Shown here: positions 32,430 to 41,573 of the stretch, one piece after another | How positions within the stretch are numbered: position 1 is the stretch's first letter | How the letters are laid out: every line of letters begins with the position of its first letter | DNA from: Glomus cerebriforme | Taxonomy: Eukaryota; Glomeromycota; Glomeromycetes; Glomerales; Glomeraceae | Length of the DNA: 41,573 nt | Assembly (NCBI GenBank): GCA_003550305.1 | Contig: QKYT01000109.1 | Span: forward strand, 25,840-67,412 | Direction: 5' to 3' | Notes under the pieces: model-generated | Databases searched by the model: none | Told to the model about the DNA's origin: nothing | The model's input: the letters and a program-made list of their open reading frames with translations, nothing else | Made by a program: the position numbers and the translations under genes

Positions 32430-34208
32430 ATGGCATCAAAAAATGGTGACTTTTTCGCTAAAGATGAAGAGCTTTTAAGGCATATGTATATTTTGGATAG
32501 TTTAGCCTTTGAATCATTAACGATTCAATTAAAATATATGAAATCCGCGATTTACTCGGACGTAAATTATGAATACAAATGGATTTCAACAAGAAAATTT
32601 TTGTGGTTTGATGATGTCAAAAGATCATTATTGAAATCAAACGAATTTATACACCATGGCCATGATAATTATAGATTACCAAACTCCGATGAAATGCATG
32701 ATATTATACGCCGTTGCAATATGACCTTGTTTTTTAACATGTTATTCACAAACTATAATTCAGAATTGCCGGGGATTGTAGAAGGTACTGAAAGTACCAC
32801 TTTTTTTAAATATATCGTACCACCAAATTTGAAGCAATCCGAAGAAGTTTGGGATTTGGATCTTAACTTTAGGGTACAATTATATATCAGTATAATGTAT
32901 AAAAATGAAGACCAAAAACTATTCAAAATTATGTTTCCAAAGGAGATAAAGGATGATAATTATCCACCAATGTATATGGAATCATATGTAAAAGTTCGTA
33001 ATAATCTTAAACGTTGTGCTGGAGATACTGGAATGTTATTGAAACAATTTAGTTGGGAAAATTTTACAGAGGATATGTATAAATTCTTATCTAAAATTGC
33101 GGACGAATTAGAAATGCCTTTTTTTAATAAATGCACTTCAAATGAGATTTCACTCAAATCACCAAAATCATCAAAATCACCAACTACTTCAAATAATGCA
33201 AATAATGTGAGTGTTGTTATTGAAGATGTATCACAAAAAGAGGTCGATAAACGTAGATCGCCTGATAATGAACTAGTTCAAGATGTATCATCAAATAACA
33301 ATGGCTTAGACGGTTCTAAAGAAGAATTAGAAAATATGATGTCATATATTGATATCAATGATCAGGCATCCTTGAGCAACAAAGCGATAGAATTGGAAAG
33401 TGATTCATTATCTAATGGTGGCGAACCATATAGTTCTATATCAGAGTAAGCAAAATTTGTCGAAAATTCTCTTTTCTTTTTTTTTTGATTTTACTAAAAT
33501 ATTTCTCTTCTTTTTAAAATTAAACGAAACATCAAGGTGTGAACAAGATAATAAATCAGATAATAGTCAACAAACAACAAGTTTAACGTAGGAAATTTTT
33601 AATTTTATTTACATATTAATTTATGATTAAATCATTTATTGAAATATATTTTAGGCAATTAACAGCAGAACGTTCATCAATCTCTCTAACGGATATACTT
33701 CCAGAGCAACAGGCAGAAGATGATAGGTAGGTTAAAATATTTATTATACCTTTAAAATTTTATTAACACTCTACGTATATTATTGTTATTTTAGGCAATC
33801 ATCTTCAGAAGAATCAGCTGTTGGAACACCTGAAAATAATACTAGGTTGGTATATTTTATTCTTACTTTGTTAGTCAATATACCTTAATTAACTCCCTAT
33901 ATTTATTTTTAAGGAATTTAAGGAAACGTGGCGAGAAACGAGTAAGGTATAATACTGATCATTCTGATTATAGAATGACAAAACGAGTCAGAAATTTATG
34001 GAATGAACAAGAAGTGCGTGCACTTGAAGAAGGTATGCGTCAGTATGGTAAACTATGGTCAAATATTAAAAAAAATTACGGGAGCAAGGGACAGGTCCTG
34101 GAGCATAGGACACCTGTCCAGTTAAAGGACAAGGCTCGTTCTGAACTTGTCCGAAGACAACGAGAAAATATCGAACCTGGTGTATTTGGTATAATGGCAA
34201 TTTTATAA
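32430..34208 (+). CDS. Tbf1/Taz1/TRF-like telobox Myb protein (5 exons)
   Basis: The exons are 32430-33445, 33537-33587, 33655-33726, 33795-33845 and 33914-34208. All four introns are in phase 2, and the model codes for 494 residues. Residues about 20-235 look like a TRFH dimerisation domain of the fungal Tbf1 type (IIRRCNMTLFFNMLF; IVPPN; WDLDLNFRVQLYISIMYKNE). Residues 240-400 form a Ser/Asn-rich acidic linker spread over the micro-exons. The C-terminus is a Myb domain (W426, YGKLW with W445) ending in the telobox signature PVQLKDKAR (L467-R472), the helix that reads TTAGGG-type repeats. Family members bind telomeres or TTAGGG-containing promoters as dimers in the nucleus. A basic stretch (RKRGEKRVR) before the Myb domain may be a nuclear signal. 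ATG 32430 is the first in-frame start, and AATAAA lies at 34252. Which relative (Tbf1, Taz1 or another) it is remains open. Confidence 0.82.
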
Positions 34209-35515
34209 TTGTGTTATCTATATATTAAAATCAAAAATGTTTTTTTTTATAAATAAATTTTTTTTCTTTTTATTAATGTTTATCATAATAAAAAACAATA
34301 TATATACCTATTAAAAAAGTAATAATGTAAAAATTTAATGTTGCGATAATTTGTTAAAAAATAATAATATTGACTATGCATTATATAAAAATAAAAATGT
34401 TAATATAACATCTAATAAGTTATTAGTTTCCAGTAACCAATAAAATCCGAGATTGCTTTTTCCGATAATTCGGTATAATCACGGTAACTCCATAATATAC
34501 GCGATCAAAGATCAAACATATTTACATGATTCTTGAGACAAAATTATTCCACGATTATACTATAGAATCGTAAATATAATTTATGTTAATTACATTATTT
34601 TATTATTAATGATGTAGGATTATTCTGGAAATTATTTATGCGATGCAATGTCTATGTGCAGAGGAGGTTGATAATATTATATATGATACTTAAATGTTGA
34701 ACATTTATGGTCAAAATTATATATAATCTATTAAAATTTTCATAAAACTTACAATTTGAACATTATTACATTACTGTTTATTCCCATAAAAAACTATTTC
34801 CCATTAAAACAAATTAATTGTCTCAAAAATGATGATTTGTGATGATCAAGAAAAAGCATTATCACTATCATCATCAATAACGACATACCTTTACGAAAAA
34901 CTACATGCATAATAGTACTGTACTTGCATATAAAACCTTTGTATTAATACTGGCCATCAGGTTGATGCTTTGAAAAATCTGTGCGATGATTTAATGTGGC
35001 TGGTCACACGACAGGTAGTGCCATTCGGTATTTTTATTTTTCTAATTTCTCATTTCTCATTCCCTCGAATTATACTGGGTGAAATACTTATCATCAAGAT
35101 TACTGAGACGAAAACAGAGGATATTAATTAAGGAATTGCACAGAATACAATACTAATACAATTCAAATGTAGACATCCATTCAGCGTAATCACAAAAAAC
35201 TAACCTATGAGACAGCATGTTCACACGAAGATGTCATGTACGAGATGTATCAACAGATAAAAGTCCCAAATATACATTCCCTGTATGAATGTATAAAATC
35301 CCTTTCGAAATAATTTATAAACAGAGAGTATATGTTGTTAGTTGTGGATTGGATAACTCATTTGTCTGGTTCAAACAACGATAGTTAAATGAATCTGAAA
35401 GTATTATTGAGTTCATTATCGCCTTCTCCGTTTCCAATAAATAAGGCTATATTATCTTGATTGATGACAATTCGGTTGAACTTAACAGAATCTGTTTGGA
35501 GCCTTGGAAGTAGAG
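34209..35515. other. Gene-poor DNA
   Basis: A possible exon remnant lies near 34950-35010 (plus; GHQVDALKNLCDDLMWLVT before a CAG|GTAGTG donor-like site), without partners. No gene is supportable. Confidence 0.35.
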
Positions 35516-35675
35516 TTGTGATCATCCGCGGATAATCGGATGACTGACGGATCAGATGACGGGTGATAGTGCCGGCTGGAATTACAAAATTTTAAACCAA
35601 AAAAGATTTACTTGAATAATTTGCCGGATATCCGCGGATTATCCATCATCTGATCCGTTCATACCAAGTCGCGCG
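35516..35675. repeat. Decayed CCGCGGAT-type fold-back element
   Basis: ATCCGCGGATAATCGG and GACGGATCAGATGA on the left are mirrored by GATATCCGCGGATTATCC and CATCTGATCCGTTC on the right. The ATCCG/CGGAT vocabulary is that of the MITE at 5071-5321. The ends and target duplication are eroded. Confidence 0.55.
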
Positions 35676-38600
35676 GTAATAAGAAAATAGAGTATTATTA
35701 GAAAGTTTCATCATCACCGAATCATATAATTAATCTTTAGTTTTATGTAATAATAAAGATATAATGGCATATTGTTATGAAATGGAATACTTTACACTTC
35801 AGAGAAGCAAATGATCCTATTTTCAAAACTTGATAGGTCAAGCTATTTTTTTTTTTTACATTTTAAGCAACATATTAAGAGGTAAAAATTTATTTTCATA
35901 AATAAATTTAATTTTTTTTTTAATTTTATTACTAAATTTAAAACAATTATATATTTTATCTAAATTAACACAATATTTAAAACTTGTTTATTGTCCATAT
36001 ATCTAAGCTGGATCTAAAAAAAAATAAATGTTATCAAAAAAATTCTGCCGCGCGATCATTAGCACCTCCGTCTTCACGTTACCTTATCCCAGCGTTTAAT
36101 TACACATATCCAAGCAAAATCTATGATCTGCTGTGAACATGATATAGATCAATAGTAAATTTAGCACATTTATGTTTGTTGCAGGAGGATAGTTTCCTAA
36201 TTCTGCTTTGAAACTTCTCTAGACCGTTAATATTTATTAAAAGTTGGTCACATCAGCGTTGAGTTTCTTTGTATATATTTTTTTCTAATATTCCCAAAAT
36301 CCAAATGTTTGTACTGTCATTACTTTGTATATTTAGCTTAATATTCAAAAAAAAAGAGAAGTTATATACAATTCATCTGTATACTTTAAATTAGTATCAT
36401 TGAATAATATAAAAAGCAAGACATACATACTATCATTGTTTTATAAAAATATCCAGTTTTATGCTTTCGTATACTATTCTTAAACTTAAAATCTTGATAC
36501 TAATAATAGCATGGAGTTGTGGAAATATTTCATTTTTGCGTCCAAGTCAGGCATTCTTAACACGACCGAAATGACTGACATTTTGACCTACAGCTACTTC
36601 ACATAATATTCGAGCGTGTGGATTTTCCTACATAAACATAAACAGATACAATGATACCCTCGATATATATTTATATCACTGTGAGGGTGAGGAGATCCTA
36701 AGTTAAACCGAGATGTTAATGATGTTAAACATTTTTGTATTAGCAGTCAATAAACCATTTAAATCTCTGCCTACCTAAAGAAATGGACAAAAATTTGGAC
36801 TTGATAATAAGATGAGATCTTGGAACAAAATTCGTATAAAGTAACATTAAGGTTATATTAACCCCCGTGTGAACTCTATAAAAAAAATATATATATATAT
36901 AAGAATATTGAAAAATTTAGTAATAAAGAAGCAAACTAGAAAGAATTCTCTTACGATGAAATTGTTAAATTTATGATATATCAATCAATTATAAGCAAAT
37001 TTGCCAGTTTAAATTTTCGGATAACTGCATTGTATTAATTTTTATTTAACTGATTGAAAATTAAAATTCTGATAAAAAAATTACTTGAGCCAATCTTGAA
37101 GGTAAATTGCAAGTCAATATTAGACTCCACTTGGTTTCTGCTAATGGTTCTGCTAATGGCCTGTTTGTAATTTTTGGATTTTCAGAATAACATAATTCAT
37201 ATAATCTTTCCAACATGATAATTTATATAATCTTTATGATCATAAACCAATTTTCTTTAAAGGAAGATACTTCTCCAGAGTCATTAGACCTTTAATAAGA
37301 AATTTTTTATAAAGAAAAAAAATTTTTATAAAGATGAAGGTGATGATAAATATTTATCAATTAGTATTTATCTTTTTTTTTTTTTATAAATGTGAGATTA
37401 AAGATATATTGATACATTAAAATAATTAATAATATATTTGAGAGTATACGCAACATGTGATTATTATTGTGGAATTTTTTAATGCGTCAATAGTTGGTAA
37501 TTACTGTGTTGTGTTAAAAAAAAAAAAAAAAAAAAATTTTTAATATTTGTTTATCAAATTTAATAAACAATATACAGTATATATATAAATTTTAGTATTA
37601 AACTTTAAAAAAGAAAGTTCAATTTAAGGTTAGACTCGGAATTCATTTCGTAGTTACGCCCACATTTCTTTATAATCTTTTACGATAAATCCGATAAATC
37701 CCGATTATATTAGTTATCTCGCACGGACACATTCATTTTATAACTTATTCATAAATATAATAATAAAAATATTATTGACTGAATTTAACAAATTATTTTT
37801 TTTTCATATGAACCTTGGGCGTTATATTTCTTATTATGTCAATAAAATGTAACTTTTAGAAACGATAATCAACACTTAATTTGAATTTGAATAATAAAAT
37901 AGTATCCTTCATTGTTCTTTTGAAACAACAACAAAAAAAAAAAAAAAATTCCAGACTTTTATTTGTAAAACTAGCGAATTTATTCCGAAATACATGATTT
38001 CATTATTTGTATTATTTGTTAAAAAAAGATGGTGTCCAACCCTAGATTTGATTTTTGATCACGCGCTTATCTTTATTGGTCACAAGGTACAGATAGTTTT
38101 TACATTCAATCCAAAAGTAGTTAAGGAGAATGTCATCATTCTAAACTCCGAGGTTCTCGTTACAATAAATTGTTTCACATATTCAATTCATATCTTATTT
38201 AATAGAAAAATTATTTATTGAATTTTTAAAATCAATAATTCTAAAGAACTTTTGAAAACTAGTTATCTTGTTAAACAAGCTTCATTTTCCATTTTCAATG
38301 GTACATTGGTGGTACTCTTGGTTATCCGGGTACTCGTAAGGTGGTTGATGCCATCCTTGTTAAACAATAGCAGGAGCGGCTGAGCGCTCCATTAAATACA
38401 CAAAATATCGTAATTTTAAATGTAAAAATTAACAATTATTGAATTATTGATCAATTCATTATCTAACATAAAAAGTTTGCAAATTTTACTCGTGAATAAC
38501 AGTACCTCAATTAAAAATTTGTTACACAAGGGAATATTCGGAAATTTGTTCTATTATATAAATTGATCACGAGGTACTCTATTATAAAGTTTTGATATAT

Positions 38601-39270
38601 TTAAAAAATTTTTTTATCATTCAAGTAGTAGTTTTTTGTCTCCTGAGATACCAAAAATCAATTAAAATAAAATTTTTACTGTTTAAGGATTTTTTTTTTT
38701 CATTCAATTATTACATTTTGATATTTAAATTATTCTTATCGTATCTGATCCTCGTATATTATTTCTATAAATGGTTTAGTAAATTTATATCAATTGAAGC
38801 AGATAGTCACATTACCAGTTGAATCGACTTAGTTTTTTCTAAATTAAAAAATTGTTTACAAATAAATCCATCCTCTCCAAGAATCGCTGCGTAAGATTAA
38901 TGTTTGGATCAACTGATATTATGTGGCATTTTACGGATGTAAATTTTCGGGAAAATTAGGTGAATAATAATAAATCGTTCCGTTTTGTTTAACAATACTT
39001 TAATTAGTAGGAGAGATAGGAAAGTTGAGAAAAACTAAAAAAAAAAAAAAAAATAATAATAATAATAATTTATTAATAAAATGGTATAATTTAAAAATTT
39101 ATATTATCGAAAAATAATATAAATATGCATCGATCTCGCGAATTTCTTTAATAAAAAAAAATAAAAAATAAAAAATAAAAATAAAATTATTTCTCAATAA
39201 AATTTAAAAAATTATTTTATTATTTTATTATAAAAGCATTGATACAAATCAAATTCCATCGTAAATTTTA
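35676..39270. other. Gene-poor AT-rich DNA with remnants
   Basis: No gene is supportable. 37800-37980 is a diverged copy of the 15410-15540 repeat. Near 38310-38400 a plus frame reads WYIGGTLGYPGTRKVVDAIL, then VKQ, a TAG, and QERLSAPLNT in the same frame, which resembles a coding relic with one nonsense change. Simple repeats (AT at 36885-36900, AAT at 39050-39070) are present. Confidence 0.4.
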
Positions 39271-39425
39271 CTTTCACAGTGATAATAATAATTTATTTAT
39301 TATTTACAACCGGTTTCTTTTATAAATCTTTCAAGAAGGCGTCGTTCCCATTACTCCGAAAACGTTTATTGGAAAGATTCCAAGAAAATCTCACTCGCGA
39401 AACGAAATTTACCTCTGCATTTACA

Positions 39426-39647
39426 ATGCCGAATCAAAGAAGGATGAGAAGAATTTTAACTGCCCAATACAACATGAGAAGAAATGTTCAATTACGTCAA
39501 TCACGTCAAGCACGTCACTTACATCGTAGCTCATCGATCGATAATGTTAATACTTTAAATGGTGATCTTTTTGCAAATTTTGTCGACCAATTGTTTAATG
39601 GTTCCTCTTTTTATTTAATTCCACAAAACCATGAAACATTTTTATAA
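39426..39647 (+). CDS. Hypothetical Arg-rich small protein or terminal exon
   Basis: From ATG 39426 the frame encodes 73 residues. Ten arginines fall within the first 34 (MPNQRRMRRILTAQYNMRRN), followed by a neutral C-terminus (DLFANFVDQLFNGSSFYLIP). The frame is also open for 49 codons upstream (KASFPLLRKRLLERFQENL) and contains an acceptor-like TCTTTCAAG ending at 39335, so this could instead be the last exon of a longer gene. AATAAA follows at about 39724. The basic head could bind nucleic acid or target an organelle. No family is recognised. Confidence 0.38.
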   Translation: MPNQRRMRRILTAQYNMRRNVQLRQSRQARHLHRSSSIDNVNTLNGDLFANFVDQLFNGSSFYLIPQNHETFL

Positions 39648-41025
39648 GTTACACCGATGTATAATCACATGTACCTTCATTTTAATTTTTTTTTTCTTAA
39701 ATAATGAGACAATTATTTCCAAATAAATCTTTCTATGTTAATTATAATATAATTTTTCATTAAGTTCCGCGCTATTCGGTAAACATTAAGAACATTTTTC
39801 TCTCTTTCTATATGTCAAACTTAAGGAAAAAAAAAGCATTATATATTCATAATAAGTTTTTTATTTATGTTATTTAAGTTCATGATATTTTTTTTGTCAT
39901 TAAATGTTCTGTTTCATAAATTAAAAATAATAAAAATATTTTATTAAATTTGAGATTTTTATTGATATTTATTTTATGATAAATGAAAAACATTTACTCA
40001 CCTTAATACTTATTTTCAGTTTTTCTATAACTGAAAGATCTTGAACAATTTGGTAAAAGTTTAATGTCCGGAATTCCTGATATCGAGAAATTTCTATACA
40101 GGTTTAAATGATAAATTGGGTTTGTACGATGTTCTAAATGCAGGGAAGGAAAATATCGGATTTGTCCGCATATACATATTTGGGTCAAATTAGCCATGTC
40201 ATATGGTCAAGAAGAATACATTAGCTGCAAAGAAAAAAATTTTTGTAAAAATGTATAATATATATCATTATTATGCCAAATTTCTTTCAAATGTGGGACG
40301 ATAAAGCATTCTGAAAGTTCCATGGTAACGGTTGAATGAACGGAATTCCTGTTTCCGACAAATTTTCTTTAACAGTACATTTAAAGTTCATAATTCATGC
40401 AGATGGATGAGATAAAAAAAAAAAAAGATAGGAAACTTAAATGCAAAATAGAATATTTGATTATGATCTGACCAATTTTGGTTATGATATCCTTTCTTTT
40501 AATATTTTGATACTTAAATAATATACTTAAATAATACGATTATAGTAACGCAAAAAAAAAAATATGTAATACATGTCACAAACTTTAGTAATTAAACAAA
40601 TAATTACTAAATAATTTCTATAATGGATTGAATCTAGATTTCTTAACAATTTGGATTGCGGAATAGTGTTCCGTATTTACAGAACACGGAAATACTTTAT
40701 TGCAAGTATAAGAGGAAAAAAGTTTTCACGAACTATATTATATATGCATTCTATTTTATAAATGTATAACATGAAACTTCAATGTATAATATCGTCAATT
40801 AAAGAGTTATTTAGATTTTTTTCTAGCCTATTAGAGCGAATAATTGTTATTTGCCACGTTTACAATTGGCCTAAATTATCGTCCCATTTTTATAATGCCT
40901 TAAGACGTACGATAATCCCTTATCTGTTATATAGTTGATATTGACAACATGACCTCATAACTGTTGTAACAATAGATGATATCACAATTATCACATGATA
41001 AATGATATGTAACTTCTACTGGGGG
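39648..41025. other. AT-rich intergenic DNA
   Basis: No gene is supported. The minus frame at 40003-40197 has many Cys, His and Ile codons but no motif or splice context. Confidence 0.4.
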
Positions 41026-41514
41026 GATCTTAACCTGCACCAGGGGTCTGGCTCTTATTCAGCCTCATCAGCTTTACTATAATGTAGTTAGTTGTACTAT
41101 AATTTTGCAAAAACGTTCTCTCACTCCCTGGGTATTAAGGTAAAGTTTTTTGTTCTTTAACTTTTCTTTTTTTTCGCTTTTTTTTTCTTTCTTTTTTTTT
41201 TAAAAAAAAATATTTTGTTAACATTTAATAATTTTTGATTGCTTTGATAATATTTTTTATAAAATTGACGTTGATATCAAATATATTTGTAATTTATAAA
41301 CTATTAAAATACAAAATAAATGAAATTTTAAAATTTTTCAATTTAAAATACAATTGTCAAATATTTTATTTTTTTTTACTCTTCAGTGTATTTTTTCTTG
41401 CTATCGTGCGCGTTATCAAAAAAATTTCTAAGATAAATGTTTGCACAAAAATCTGTGGCTAATGATGATCAGCTAGGATAAGAGTCTACTACACCCGGGT
41501 ACAGGTTAAGGATC
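41026..41514. repeat. Large fold-back element, about 490 bp
   Basis: The left arm 41026-41072 (GATCTTAACCTGCACC ... CTCATCAGC) and the right arm 41464-41514 (GATGATCAGCTAGG ... GGTTAAGGATC) are imperfect inverted copies over about 50 bases. The middle is AT- and T-rich, with a 75-codon Ile/Phe-rich frame that is probably not coding. No clear target duplication is found, so the true ends may lie further out. Confidence 0.6.
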
Positions 41515-41573
41515 CTGTGATAGGGATTCAGGTGATCAATTTGTGAATCATCTATTAAAAATAAACAAAAAAA

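Noticed and set aside
32234..32449. 71-codon Phe/Leu frame upstream of the telobox gene, as an upstream ORF
   Set aside because: It is encoded by poly(T) tracts and overlaps the true start; transcription start is unknown, so a regulatory uORF cannot be claimed.

Overview
This is an AT-rich eukaryotic nuclear window, most likely from an arbuscular mycorrhizal fungus of the Rhizophagus/Glomus type (Glomeromycotina). Four things point there: short GT-AG introns of about 70-105 bp; a BTB-BACK-TLDc gene; a decayed kinase fragment whose Cys-rich head and glycine loop are typical of the expanded kinase families of these fungi; and a very high load of small DNA transposons in gene-poor DNA. No rRNA, tRNA, CRISPR or bacterial-type operon is visible. 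There is one 595-base assembly gap (23919-24513) and single Ns at 11068, 18382 and 25797. The species assignment is inference.

Layout. 1-3.4 kb is a graveyard of broken gene pieces. 6.08-7.23 kb (minus) is a spliced membrane-protein gene with a Cys-rich tail. 9.13-10.65 kb (minus) is a two-exon BTB-BACK-TLDc gene. 14.0-14.25 kb (plus) is a two-exon metallothionein of 48 residues with 13 cysteines. 16.8-20.06 kb and 22.6-26.9 kb (both minus) are two tandem copies of an eight-exon multi-pass membrane-protein gene that I do not recognise; its tail is built from repeated exon pairs. The first copy is nearly intact, with one frame break in a homopolymer. The second is a pseudogene broken by indels and a transposon in exon 1, with another, nested insertion just upstream. 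32.43-34.21 kb (plus) is a five-exon gene with a TRFH-like N-terminal region and a C-terminal telobox Myb domain, like Tbf1/Taz1/TRF. The rest is AT-rich DNA with repeats and weak gene remnants.

Mobile DNA. I could delimit several elements by terminal inverted repeats plus target-site duplications: two hAT-type MITEs (5071-5321, 8655-8876), a Mutator-type MITE (11282-11519), a fold-back element made of short iterated motifs (25699-26066) and a nested pair (26551-26780 inside 26231-26831). A dispersed family has Helitron-like 3' ends (hairpin followed by CTAG). One copy of it carries a MITE, and another carries what looks like the excision scar of the same MITE.

The genes do not form one pathway. 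The most novel feature is the duplicated membrane-protein family with exon-pair tail modules, to which the 6-7 kb gene may be distantly related. The metallothionein and most of the membrane-protein exons only appear once introns are modelled.
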